Below, one piece after another: positions 46,191 to 58,268 of a stretch of 64,000 nt of DNA. This DNA comes from Mya arenaria. Lineage: Eukaryota > Mollusca > Bivalvia > Myida > Myidae. Location: positions 26,201,595-26,265,594 of the forward strand of contig NC_069125.1 of assembly GCF_026914265.1 (NCBI RefSeq), written 5' to 3'. The position numbers were made by a program, and so were the translations under genes. A model generated the notes under the pieces. The model worked only from the letters and a program-made list of their open reading frames with translations. It had not been told where the DNA came from and ran no database searches. Numbering within the stretch: position 1 is the first letter of the stretch; the number at the start of each line of letters is the position of its first letter.

Positions 46191-49034
46191 TCCTTATTAT
46201 ATCTATGCATACAGTTACAAAAAGTAAGACCGGTTAGAGCACTGAAAACAGTGATAACATCAACAAGTTTTACGAACTGTACGGCCAGTCTACATGCGTA
46301 TAGTTCAGCTAGTTAAGATACCATTGTAAAATGGTTAGTTCTTTCAAGAGTATAACTTAAAGGATAAATGTATATATTTAAACAGCAAAATTGTAAGTAA
46401 CATTATATACATGAGAATTACAGCATGGTCATGAATGTGTAGTTGGTAAAAATATTATAATTAAAAAAGCTTGATAGGAAAAAGCTTTGGAATGTATTGC
46501 TATAAAGACGTATTATATTTATCATGTAATTTAAATACTACTAGATTCTGCTGCTATTATCAGAAACAGCAGCATACATAGGCATGGTTGCTCCCATGGT
46601 TTGGTCAATCCTTACCTACAGGTAACCATTCAAATCTCTGCCTGGCCACTGTCCTGTCAATAGCAATTATTTTCTGCGAAAAAGATTTTCAAAGTTTTCA
46701 ATATTCCAATCCTATAATAAATAAAAATCAACAAACAAGAAATGAAAAAGAACGGACAATATTGCCTTTACATAAATATCAACCCTTCAGAAAGGTGGAA
46801 TCAATATCAGTAATAAACTCCAAAGATTAATTTATAAATCTGCTTAAAAGTGACTGAAATTGTACGAAAAAAGTTTGATATTTTAAACACAATATGGTAA
46901 AACTAATGATTATTGAAACATTATTTATAAGCACAATTAACCAATTCATCACAAGGTTTTCTATTTTATGAAAAAATGCTTTACAGATTTAGTATGATAA
47001 TATATATGAATATTTATATATATAGAAAAAAACATCCAGATATGTGTTTAAATATCCAAGTTTTTTCGCCGGTCCCTGGGGTTCAAGCCAATGGGGTTCG
47101 ACTGTATATTTATCACAGATATATAGAAAATTACCACAGATAAATTAAACAAACAGGATCATCACCAGCCAATGCTAAGTCTTGTCTGTTTCAACAATTA
47201 TAGAAGCCAGAGTCATTGAAATTACTGCACAAGTGCTTGTATCTGCTGCCATGATAAGTTTTACTAAAGGTATTCTGTGAATATTTTAAACAATGTTAAC
47301 TTATAACTTATCAAGTTTTGACAAACACCGATAAGGACACCAATGCAATCATAGATCCTCAATTAATTAAAAAAAAATACACAGTTTCTACTCTTCGAAC
47401 AAGGGTGTGACGTACGGAAGAATGAACACGCAGACAAATCAGCGACTATATGTGCTCCATTCAGGGAGCATAAGGAATAATATATCAAGTACAAACATGA
47501 TCTCATAACAACAATACTATGAAATCTTATATTTTAAAGGTGATATATTATTTCCATATTTCATTGAAAACCATTTGTCCATATAGGGCAAACAAATGGT
47601 TTGGTTAGGGTAACATCCTTTTCAAAAACTGATATCAATAAAAAAAATATATCAGGCTTACTAGTAATATTTTAACTTATGGCCATATTTGAGAAAACAT
47701 ACTGTGGTGAGGTTCTGAGGAAGTACTTTGTGCATCTAATCCTTTGAAGTCGCACAAAGATCAACCAATAAACCAGCACTGTCAATTTGAAAAAAAATCT
47801 GAATATCAGGTTGAACTCTTAGTAACATCTGAATGTATAAGTTATCTTAGCCGAAAAGAATAGGTCACATCTATCAATGTTTTACAGTGAAACAGCATAG
47901 TTGTTAACAGATCATTTTAAAAAGATTCTGTTATGAATTTGAAATACAATTATAGTAAACCAGTCTTCCACATCACCATCTATATAAAGAACGTCCCAAC
48001 ATGAATATATGACAATAGCTCCATATATATTGTGATAAGCAATACATTTCTGTAACTTCATAATACAATAATTAGTATACATGTATTGCAATACACAGCA
48101 ACAAACATCTCAAAATGAACAACAACAAACAAATAAAACAAATAAAATCTCCAGAAATTTAAATGCAATTGAATTCACTGAAACACTTATTCACAACCAA
48201 ACACAATGACCCAAACAATGGAATTAAATATCTCAGACTCAAAAATCTCAAAATTGAAATCACATCAACGTATACAGTAGTTTACAAATCATGGCAACAT
48301 GTAATATGGCATTGTTCAGATCCTTCCTCCAGTATTGTTTTTCCTGGAACAACCTCCATCAATAAAATGAAAGTGTTTGTGCAATACACTTACATTTTTC
48401 ATGCATTAACAGACTGTTGGTTCACCCAAAACTTATAAGGTAAGCCAAGGGGGATCTTCCACTGCTGTCATGATATGCTGAAATCAAAATAATCGAATTA
48501 TAGATTTATAAATTTAGTGTGTATTGAAGTCACAAAACTATTAAGCCAATGAACATTATTGTAAATCGGTACATTTATAATTATAGGAGTACAAAGCCTT
48601 CATATAATAAACACAGCTAACATTCTGTATGCACATATATTTTCAATAACAATTGTATCTTATCATAGATTCATGTCCTCCGTTCTATATTCTTGAATAA
48701 TTATGTGAGAAGTTACTTGAATGTATGGGTACTTTTGAGACAAAAGAGCGCGTGGTCTCATGTTCTGTAATTATAGCTTGTAAACATTTAGAATAAATAC
48801 TGATATTTTTATACAAGAAATGTACAAACAGCAATATTGTGAGGGAACGTTGGTGCTTAAAACTGGTGCATGTACTGTATCTATATGACTTATATATGAT
48901 GACCAAAGACAATTAAATAATGATTAGATCGATTAATAATCGATCATTGATCGGTGTCATAAACTGATTATCGATAGTAATTTTTCTCTCCAATTACCAA
49001 CACTAATGGCTGCGGCCAAATTCTAAACATAGAT
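46191..49034. other. No gene seen
   Basis: AT-rich. Around 47065-47105 a fragment GTCCCTGGGGTTCAAGCC...GGGGTTCGACTGTA resembles a dispersed-repeat end rather than a tRNA. A hairpin with AACCATTTGT arms lies at 47567-47602. Confidence 0.45.
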
Positions 49035-49590
49035 AGTACGCAAACACGCAGTATATTCCAACTAAATTAACCGCACAACATACTATGAATACTCCTTACA
49101 CGCTAACTTCAATTAGCTAACCAATAAGCAGAACGCAGTCCATTGCTATTGGAGTAGATTTGTAACTACCGTCGGGAACGGACACTGGACGTCGGTAATT
49201 TAGATGCATAATGTTAATGTTAATGTTAATGTAAATAAGGTCGTTGACCACCACTTTTCTAACAGCACTTTTAGCAGTAAAACTCGCTTGAATAGACAAT
49301 GCATTTCCGTAAACTTTTTATATAGACAACTTTTGCATAGTTATATTGTCGAAAAGTGAGTTGTTGTTTTTTGACGTTTTCAAAATTTCGGTTTCTTATT
49401 CGAGGTTTGGTCCCTTTTTAAAGCACTTTAAGTACTAAAAATCTCTTGAATAGACAATGCATTTATGCTAACTGTTTGTGTAGACCAGTTCTGAATAATT
49501 ATTTGTTAAAAAAATAGATTACTTAAAAAGTTGAAAATTTACCGTTTCGATCTGTTCCTTATTCGAGTTTGAATAAGGAATAGGGAAATA
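49035..49590. repeat. Composite repeat, 5'-block copy
   Basis: Very similar to 42285-42800, including GTCGGGAACGGACACTGGACG and TTCGGTTTCTTATTCGAGG, but without the ~145-bp array and 3' block. A (TTAATG)-type triplication at 49.21 kb is specific to this copy. Confidence 0.85.
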
Positions 49591-50364
49591 GTTCATTTTG
49601 GACGGTTCTGCGATGCAGTGCCGTTCATAGGTATCATGCTACTTTTTGACAGGCATGCATCATTTGATCCCCGGCTTCATACCTCAAACAGAAGCGTCCA
49701 GGAAGTGCACGGCAAAATAAAATAGAACTTTTGTCCGCTTTTCATAAACTTGTACGCGAGTCAAGTAGCGCCCAAAGTCGGCTGATTTCATAATATTAAA
49801 TATATTCTTCGAATGTAACTCTACAATATTTAACAGTGCATTGTTAAATAAAAACACAATGTTTACACATAAATTGTTTTTATGTAATACCTTTGTCTTA
49901 TTACGCTAGTGTTTCATTGAAAAGCTTATTCAGATCGGCTTCTGTCAACAAAACATCGACATTTTGGAACTATCTTAGCAGGTGCTCGTTGTCTTGCTCT
50001 TAAAGGCTGACCAGAGAGCTGACCATACAAATGTAGAAGGAAAAGGCTGACCAGAAAAATGAAAAATATTTTTTTCCTGCTGAAATAATTCTGTTTTTTT
50101 AAATTTCCTTGAATTGTTTTATGTATTATAAATGATTTATTATATTTTTTGGTATAATTTGTAAGATCGTTTAGTTGAAGATGGATGACTTTTATATCAT
50201 TTGTAGATATATAAGTATCCATCTACATCTAGGCCACACCACGTACGTTAAACATATCTTAAAACTATCAAAATATTTTCATACCATTTTTTTATTTAGC
50301 CTTTTCCGGCCTAATCAGTCATTCCTCGATATAGATCTATTTGTTCAGCACTTTGGTCAGCATT

Positions 50365-50429
50365 TTAGTATCTCTCCGTTCACTTGCCATTCGATAATAT
50401 GGAATGGCAAGTGAACGGAGAGATACTAA
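50365..50429. repeat. Perfect 28-bp hairpin with 9-base loop
   Basis: Left arm 50365-50392, loop 50393-50401, right arm 50402-50429, all 28 pairs matching. Similarity continues weakly outward (CAGC on both sides). Uncorrected 28-bp arms in otherwise decaying DNA point to recent origin or to a functional structure such as a transposon end. Confidence 0.9.
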
Positions 50430-51527
50430 GCGCTGGGATCTCTCAATCTTGGCTAGGAAAACAACAAGTGGGATACTTTCATACAGAATTCGCAAACAAG
50501 TTCTTTACTTCGAAGGATTTCATTGATGTTTTATATGGTGTACGAATACACATAGTTCAATGCATTTTCCAATCATCGGCCGGCAAGTTTCGGTGAGTCA
50601 CTACTTACAATCGAATTTTCGAATTTAGTTTGTTTTTTAATTTGTATTACGCTGATTTTGGTATTTTGTTCGGATATTTTGAAAATGACATGTAGAAGCA
50701 TATACGGTTAAAAAATTATTTCGGCCAGTTATCAATCTGTAAAAAAATATTATTTTGTAGGAAACTGGAATTTTTGTTGCTGTTTTTATTTTCGTTCAGT
50801 TAAAATTCTTCCTATTGATATGAGTCATACACACGCTGTTTTCACGGACCTTTACAGAACAAAACAAGGACTGAACAAGCGACTGACTTCAACGTCTCTG
50901 TGTATAGTGAGTATTGTTATTGCCATCTAAACGTGAAATTATTGTGTATCAGCTTTGTATAGCCAGTCGGTCTGTATTTAACTGCACTGCATCAAGACTG
51001 TGCAATATAGACGTTATTTGTTTATCCTCTAACTTCCAAGTCTAAAAGTAGACGTAGAAAGTAGGTTAAGTAGGGTTACTCAATTGGTTGCATAATTACT
51101 ACAGTTTGTTTAGGTTGGATTTGTGTGTTTACTGTTTTTATTGCAAATGCTAAACATTCATGGTGTTGTGTTGTTGTGTTGTTATACTTAAAACTAACAG
51201 TTCTTTTTAGTTTATGATAAAATATCGGGTTAAGAACAGTCCAATTTTGAAGTTAAATTACATGGACATCCAATGATCCATATACATTTGTACAATTTGG
51301 TGATAACACAGGCAACATAATAGGTCTGGTGATTGGAACAGGATACTGTTAAATTGCTAACTTTGTAACTAATAATTAGGAAAAAAGCTGTGTCTAGAAG
51401 GAAACTGTCAATTTAATAAGAAAGCCAAAATAAAAAAAGGCCACAGTCCACGTTTTCACATATCATACTGGCGTACTTGTTTGATTGTGGCAAACTGTTG
51501 ATTTAATCGCCCTATGTCAATGAACAA
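50430..51527. other. No gene recognised; possible exon at 50.40-50.60 kb
   Basis: A frame starting at an ATG inside the hairpin (about 50399) runs to a donor-like CG|GTGAGT at 50595. Its product (MEWQVNGEILSAG...) matches nothing recognised. The remainder is AT-rich without features. Confidence 0.35.
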
Positions 51528-52137
51528 ACAACGTTGGAGTTGAACAAATAATCTTGAGAGTTGAACAAACAATCTTGGAGTTGAACAAATAATCTTGGAG
51601 CTGAACAAACAATCTTGGAGTTGAACAAATAATCTTGGAGTTGATCAAACAATCTTGGAGATGAACAAATAATCTTGTAGTTGAACAAACAATCTTGGAG
51701 TTGAACAAACAATCTGTTGAACACTTGGAGTTGAACTTGTTGACATACTCACTGAACATTGAACAAATAATCTTGGAGTTGACCAAACAATCTAGTTGAA
51801 CAAACAATCTGGAGTTGAACAAATTATATTATGAGTTGAACAAATAATCTTGGAGTTGAACAAACAATCTGGAGTTGAATAAAGAATCTGGAGTTGAACA
51901 AATAATCTTGGAGTTGAACGAACAAATAATCTTGGAGTTGAACAAAAAATCTCAAGTTAATCAATCTGGAGTTGAACAAACAATTGGAGTTGAACTAGTT
52001 GACATGAACACTAATTGAACATTGAACAAACAAACCTGGAGTTGAACTGGTTGACATGTATACTAATTAGACATTGAACAATCAATTTTGAGATGAACTT
52101 GTTGACGTGTATACTAATTGAACTTTGAACAAATAAC
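51528..52137. repeat. 20-bp minisatellite, TTGGAGTTGAACAAAYAATC
   Basis: Some two dozen units. In the first ~190 bases, units with AAATAATC and AAACAATC alternate strictly, giving a 40-bp higher-order unit. At 51980-52130 a longer ~57-bp unit (GTTGACATG.ATACTAATT) repeats three times. Cysteine/leucine-rich frames on the minus strand are artefacts of this array. Confidence 0.9.
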
Positions 52138-52310
52138 GTTTTGGTTTGAATATTTATGCAAAAGGGTACAGAAACAAGGTCAGTAGCAAAACGTTTAAAC
52201 ATAAACCCGGTTTAGTGGCACTGGGCAAATCTAAAGAAATAGTACACAAAATCACAAACAAGAAACATAGAAGAACAGCACAAAACTCCACAAACAGCAC
52301 AGTGCATACA

Positions 52311-52313
<3 letters not shown>

Positions 52314-52373
<60 letters not shown>
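52314..52373. repeat. (TA)n microsatellite
   Basis: About 30 TA dinucleotides just upstream of the Helentron coding region. Confidence 0.95.
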
Positions 52374-52378
<5 letters not shown>

Positions 52379-52467
52379 GTATGTTTATCAAGAATTGTTA
52401 GGTACCACTGTGGAACGGTCAGTAAAACACATTTATGTAATACAGTAACAGGGCTGGTTATTGAACA

Positions 52468-53223
52468 TTGACAATGGATTTTTCTTTGATTATTGCTGCT
52501 GATTTTAATCAGGCTGATGAATGCCTTCCAGAAAATGCAAGAGGAAGACAGTGTGTTCCAAACTGTTTGATGTTTTTGATCACTTTGAAGTACATTACAG
52601 CCATTAAAGATATAAACAAGGAAGATTTACATGACATATTGTTTGCGGGCAGTCATCTTTATTGTGCACTTGATGTGACTGATAACAGTTCTGGATTAGT
52701 TGATCCTGCAAATGTTTCTGAAAGAATATACTACAAAGGTAAAACTGTACATGTTAAACACAATGCCGTGTTTTCTGGTTTCTCTGGAGACAGTTGTCAA
52801 GTTGATGGCCAAAATTTTTTCCGACTGGAGGATGCTTTTAATACTGCATGTACTCTGTCACAAGACTTCATTATTGTCTTTAGTGGAATATCAGTTGGAT
52901 TGCATTTTGAAGATTCTTGCTTTTATGTTTTCGACAGCCATTCACGAAATAAAGGTGGAATGAGTTGCCCAACAGGGACATGCATATTTGGTAGAGTTCT
53001 GTCACTTCAACATTTGTGCGATTTTTTGCGTTCTTTGTCACTTTCTGTTGGAGGAACCCAGTTAGCTGCAATGCAGTTTGATTTGCATTCATTTTCTTTC
53101 CTAAAAAGGAGAAGAAAGTTTAATGAGTTTGACCAGACTATCCATATTCTTGACAATAGAAGGGGATATGACATTAAGCCAACAAAGCCAAAAAACTGTA
53201 ATGAAGAAAATAGTGGGTTCTGA
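52468..53223 (+). CDS. Helentron N-terminal tegument-type (C76-like) cysteine peptidase
   Basis: 251 codons from the ATG at 52468. The pattern NARGRQCVPNCLMFL (probable nucleophile Cys29) and VFDSHSRNKGG (Asp156, His158), with GT..F......L..FL after it, resembles the papain-fold deubiquitinases of the herpesvirus large-tegument type (peptidase family C76). Such peptidases, like OTU peptidases, are found fused to Helitron proteins. The role in transposition is not established; removing ubiquitin or processing the polyprotein are possibilities. Its 3' end overlaps the next frame by about 100 bases, so it was probably one protein before a frameshift, or is joined by splicing. Confidence 0.65.
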   Translation: MTMDFSLIIAADFNQADECLPENARGRQCVPNCLMFLITLKYITAIKDINKEDLHDILFAGSHLYCALDVTDNSSGLVDPANVSERIYYKGKTVHVKHNAVFSGFSGDSCQVDGQNFFRLEDAFNTACTLSQDFIIVFSGISVGLHFEDSCFYVFDSHSRNKGGMSCPTGTCIFGRVLSLQHLCDFLRSLSLSVGGTQLAAMQFDLHSFSFLKRRRKFNEFDQTIHILDNRRGYDIKPTKPKNCNEENSGF

Positions 53224-55873
53224 GGAAGGAGTATATATCAAGAGACAAAAAATTCAGGATCTGATAAAAGGAAAAAGTTTCCAAGTGTTTGTAGAAGACA
53301 TGCATGTTTCAAATACAGATCCCATACATACAAGCATCTCACAGGGTAATACAGTTGGTAACAATAGCCAAATGGCACCTGTCAACTTGCTGCATATTAC
53401 AAGAGCAGAGTCTTTTAATCCAAGTGTCTCACAGAGATATTCATACAATGATCATAGTGAAATAGCTACCACTATGAATAGCACAAATACAGAGTCTGTA
53501 TATACATGTGATTCACAGGGTTATTCAGGCAATGACTGTAGCGAAATGACACCTGCAAACATGCTTTGCGATTGTGAAATTCCTGCAAAACAACATGAAG
53601 TTCGGGATCTGATGAAAGGGAAAACTTATAACAGTCTTGTTGATGATATGCATGTCTCCAATGCAACAAGTTCTAATATATGTACAACACACAGCTGTTT
53701 GGAGATACAACATATGTGTATGTTCTTTGAAAGCCTTGTTTGTTTTGGGCCCGACTATGTATGCTCATGTTGTACTCAGACATTTTTTAAGCATTCGGTA
53801 CAGAATGTTGCAAAACTGCGTGCAAAAGGGAAGAATGAAATTAACAAATATCTTAATCATTACAGAAGTGTTGATTCCAAAGAATGGATTTGTCAAAGTT
53901 GTTGGACAGCAATAAAGTCTGGGAGAACCCCCCAGTTTTGGTTACACAATGGCCTTAGATTCCCTGTCAAACCAGTAGAACTGAACTTATCAAACCTGGA
54001 AGAACGGTTGGTATCACCAAGATTGCCTTTCATGCAATTGCGAGAAATGCCACGAGGAGGCCAAATAAATTTGAAAGGCAACATTGTAAATGTGCCTTCA
54101 GATGTAAATAGTACCATCAAATCTCTGCCTCGGATGATGAATGAAAATGAGACGATTATGTTGAAATTGAAACGCAGACTGTCTTACAAACACCATGTAG
54201 CGTTTGAAAACATAAGGCCAAACAAAGTTTTTGCTGCAGCACAGTGGTTGGTTGGCAATAGTTCTTTGTTCAGGAATGAAGGAATTACAATCAATGAAAA
54301 CTGGCTTCAACAAACTCATGATGTCTCAGAATCTAGTGAACAACTATCAACAACTTCTGCAAATGATACAAGTGATGGATGGACTGAAGACTGTAACTTT
54401 TCTGATCGACCTACTGGCAATTTGGACACTTTCCTACAGTCTGTTGATTTTAGAGAGTTTAATCAAATACTGTGTGTTGCCCCTGAGTGCAATACCCCTG
54501 TTGGCCTTTTTCAGGACTTTCATTCTGAATTCCTTTCTTTTCCTTCAATATTCTGTGGACAAAAACGTGTAGACAACAGTGAACGTGTTGTGCCCCTTCA
54601 CTACAGCTCTATATGCAAGTGGGAACTCAGAAATGTTGACAGAAGAGTTGCAGTATGCATTCCGAATGTATTTTTCAAACTCAAAAAACTGCAAATCAAA
54701 CAGATAAGAGACAAAGTCACTCTTGCTGTCCGTAAATGTAAAATAAAGGGAGCAAAGTTCACAGCTGGTGATATTTTGACACCTGGTTTTGTTGACAAAT
54801 TAACTATGCAAAACGATGGCTACAAGGTACTTCGCACTCTACGTGGTTCACCGCCATACTGGGAAAAGGCTAAACGTGATGTATTTGCAATGATTCGACA
54901 ACTAGGCATACCAACTTGGTTTTGTTCCTTTTCTGCTGCAGAAACAAAGTGGGAGGCATTATTGCGTTCGCTGTCAAAACTTGTGAATGGTGAAGATTTG
55001 ACATTAGAGGACATAAACAAATTATCCTGGCAAGACAAGTGCAATCTCATTAAGTCAGACCCAGTCACTTGTGCACGGTACTTTGACTATAGGTTTCAAA
55101 CTTTCATCAAGCATGTGTTGAAAAACAAATTTGAACCAGTTGGTCAAATCATTGACTATTTCTACCGTGTAGAATTTCAGCAGCGTGGGTCTCCACACAT
55201 TCATATGCTCATATGGATTAGAAATGCTCCAGTTCACGGAACTTCCTCTGATTTAGACATATCAAAATTTGTTGACAAATACATCACTTGCTGTAAAGAT
55301 GAAACAATGCCAATTTTAATTAATTACCAGACACATAGACATGCCAAAACATGTAGAAAACGAGGACAGGCAGTATGTAGATTCAATTTTCCTTTACCCC
55401 CTATGCCTGAAACAGTCGTGTTACATCCCTTGGAAGAGGCTGATAAAAACTTGTATTCAAAAATGTATCAACAGATTATATCAGATTTGGATGACATGCA
55501 AAAAGATAATGGTGTCTTGCATATGTCATTTGAAGAATTCCTTCGAAAACTAGATGTGACATTAGAACAGTACATGCTGGCTGTCAGGTCAACTATAAGT
55601 AGACCAAAAGTTTTCTTGAAAAGAGAGATTTCTGAAATTCGAATAAACAACTACAATAAAGTACTGATTCAATGCTGGAAGGCTAACATGGATATTCAAT
55701 ACATATTAGATCCATATGCCTGTGTTTCTTATATATTTCCTACATTTCTAAAGGTCAGCGTGGCCTCTCAAACCTACTCCAGGTTGCTTGTACAGAAGCG
55801 AGAGAATTGGACAGTGACATTCGACAACAGGTCAGAAGAATTGGCAATCAGTTTCTGTCAAGTGTTGAGATAG
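53123..55873 (+). pseudogene. Helentron Rep (HUH) region
   Basis: 916 codons. N-terminal: two diverged copies of a short segment (LIKGKSFQVFVEDMHVSN at ~50 and LMKGKTYNSLVDDMHVSN at ~170). Then a cysteine-rich domain (CSCC...ICQSCW, about 208-260) with PRLPFMQLREMPRGGQ, the conserved block found before Helitron Rep. The Helitron-like N-terminal domain follows (WFCSFSAAETKW at ~600), then the HUH motif SPHIHMLIW (His692, His694), which binds the metal for nicking. The two-Tyr motif is DIQYILDPYACVSYI near 860. After about 55735 the true frame continues in another phase (YISKGQRGLSNLLQ), so the last 45 residues of this frame are artefactual. Confidence 0.85.
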
Positions 55874-56172
55874 GTGCTCAAGAAGCTGTATATTTAGTTT
55901 TACAAATGCCTCTGAGAAGATGTACCAGGGAAGTAGTATTTGTTGATACTACAAAACCGGAAGGGCGAACATCCCTCCTTAAATCCTTTTCTGATCTAGA
56001 AGAGCTTCCAAAGACCTCCAAAAATGTAGAGTCTGACAATGGTATAAAAGAAGACCAAAGTGTTTAGAACAGCTGTGTTATGCAGATTTTGCTGCTTGGA
56101 ATGACTTATGTAAAAGATCAAAGATTAACCAAAAGACAAATACTGATATAGACGAATTGCCTGAGTCTGAAT
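55740..56172 (+). pseudogene. Helentron Rep-helicase linker (frameshifted)
   Basis: Continues the Rep C-terminus in a second frame (to a TAG at 56065-56067; DSDIRQQVRRIGNQFLSSVEIGAQEA, MPLRRCTREVVFV). It then switches to a third frame near 56040 (RPKCLEQLCYADFAAWND) up to about 56172. These blocks are characteristic of Helitrons between Rep and helicase. Confidence 0.75.
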
Positions 56173-57339
56173 ATGAGTATGTACTTGGAGTACAATGATG
56201 ACGATGTGCAAAACACTGAAAGTAATGCAGCTGGTACAGTGATTGAATTCCGCTGTGGTACAAGAGTAAGGAAACGCTCACACCAAAAGGTTATTTACAG
56301 TCACACCACTTCAATTAATGATGGTAAAGAAGAGCATTTTCGGGAGAAGATAATGCTTTACACACACTGGCGTCTTGATGAGAATGACTTGTTAGGTGGT
56401 TTTACATCTTTTGAAGAAAGCTATCATTCAAAACTTCAAGAGATTGTCAAAAACAAATTTCATTATGAAAAAGTGGATTCTGTAGAGTATGAAACGTGTC
56501 AAATGGAAAATGCAGACAATGATGACAACTCATTGATTCATCCTGAGGCTCGTCATCAAGATATGTTAGATACTGATGAAGGTACTTGCCAGTCAGAAGT
56601 GTATGGTTGCTTTGATCCAGGAGTGGGTGAAAATCCTTCCTATCATCAGTATGACATAGGGGAAGATATTGGAGTTGCCAGACATTGTGTAACAAATGAT
56701 ATCTTACCAAACAAGGAAATGGAAAATGAGAAATACTTGCAGTCAGTAAGACTTTTGAATATTGAACAGAAATGTTTCTTCTATCACATTCTTCACAAAG
56801 TGAAAACAAAGCAAGTTCCATTTTATACCTTTTTGTCTGGTGGTGCTGGTGTTGGTAAGAGTGTGCTGATAAAGTCTATTCATCAAGCTCTTCTGAAATA
56901 CTTAAGCCATTTGAGGAACGAGGTCCCAGGCAGCATTAAGTTGTTGTTATGTGCTCCAACAGGCAAAGCTGCCCACAACATTGGTGGCAGTACAATACAC
57001 ACTGCCTTTTGTATACCAGTCAGCCAGGGTTTTCAATTCAAACCTTAAGATATGCAGCAGTTGAATATTATGCGATCTCGTTACCATGACCTTAAAGTAG
57101 TGATCATTGATGAAAATTCCATGGTTGGTCGAAATATGTTCAATTTCATTAATTTGAGACTACAGGAAGTAATGGGAACAACTAGTCTATTTGGTGGTGT
57201 AAGTGTTCTTGCTGTAGGGGATTTATTTCAACTGAAACCAGTCTTTGACTCTTGGTTGTTCTCTCAAGTTTACCGGGTGCCTGTGCTTGATTGTATGGCC
57301 ACAAATCTTGGGTTGATTTGTTTGACTTTTTTGAGTTAA
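56173..57339 (+). pseudogene. Helentron PIF1-like helicase, N-terminal half
   Basis: One frame with a TAA at 57046-57048. Motif I (Walker A) SGGAGVGKSVL at 56.84 kb, motif Ia CAPTGKAAHNIGGSTIHTAF, then past the stop motif II VVIIDENSMVG and motif III FGGVSVLAVGDLFQLKPV. It unwinds DNA 5' to 3' to displace the transposing strand. The frame is lost near 57.29 kb. Confidence 0.85.
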
Positions 57340-58268
57340 AGACAGTCATGCGCCAAAAAGATGATCTTGAATTTGCACTTCTTTTGAACAGATTAAGAGA
57401 ATCCAAACACACTGAGGAAGATATAAAGTTATTGCAGACAAGGCAAATAGATATCCCAACTGTGACAAATGTAGAAATAAAAAATATGCCCCACTTGTTC
57501 TGCACAAGAAAAGAGGTCTTCTCCCATAATCAGACCCTTCTGTCAGGCATGGATCAATCAAACTTAGAGCAGATCAAGGCTATTGATTCTATTTCTGGCG
57601 ATTTGAACAAATCTTTGTGTGAAACTGTTTTGTCCAAAATTCCAACAGACCCAAGCAAAACTATGGGCCTTTCAAATCTGCTTACCCTTGGTCTCAACCT
57701 TCCTGGGGAAATATGTTTGAATGTGGAGACTGAGGATGGCATAACCAATGGCGCAGCCTGCACTATCAAGAAATTTGATTTCAGGGTGCAAAATTCATCC
57801 AGATGTAGCATTGTTTGGGTTTTGTTTGAGGATGAAACAATTGGTAAGAAATGGCGATTACGGTACAAGCATTTGTATGTAGAGGGTATATCTTTATTAT
57901 GGACACCCATTCTTGAAACTTGTAGGAAGTTCTCTGTCCAATACTTCAAAACATACCTTGTCACGCGACGACAGTTTCCAATACAAATGTCTGCTGGGAA
58001 AACCATACATAAAGCCCAAGGGTCAACCATAAAGAGGGGTGCTGTTCTTCATTTTGGGTCTTCAAAAGTTGAACACATACACTATGTTGGATTAAGCAGA
58101 GTTACAAATCTGTCTGACGTACATATTATGAAATTAAACGGTGAAAAGATCTCCACATCACAAGCTGTAGCTACAGAAATGGAGAGGCTCAGAAGCAGTA
58201 GACAGATTAAAACATATGTGCCTAATTTAGGTTCATGGTATGGTGGAGAAATTTGTGTCTGCTTTTAA
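57291..58268 (+). pseudogene. Helentron helicase, C-terminal half
   Basis: 325 codons: FELKTVMRQKDDLEFALLLNRLR, then FPIQMSAGKTIHKAQGSTI (motif V) and HYVGLSRVTNLSDVHIM (motif VI), which complete a SF1B helicase. Ends at a TAA that lies in the same frame as the following endonuclease. Confidence 0.85.

Noticed and set aside
47065-47105. tRNA-like GGTTCAAGCC / GGGTTCGACTG text
   Set aside because: No cloverleaf could be formed around it; it fits a dispersed-repeat end better.
51512-52202. Cysteine-rich minus-strand frames
   Set aside because: They are translations of the 20-bp minisatellite, repeating the same short peptide in any frame.
52468-53223. Endogenous herpesvirus fragment
   Set aside because: Only the peptidase resembles a tegument domain, and it runs directly into Helitron Rep and helicase, so a transposon origin is simpler.
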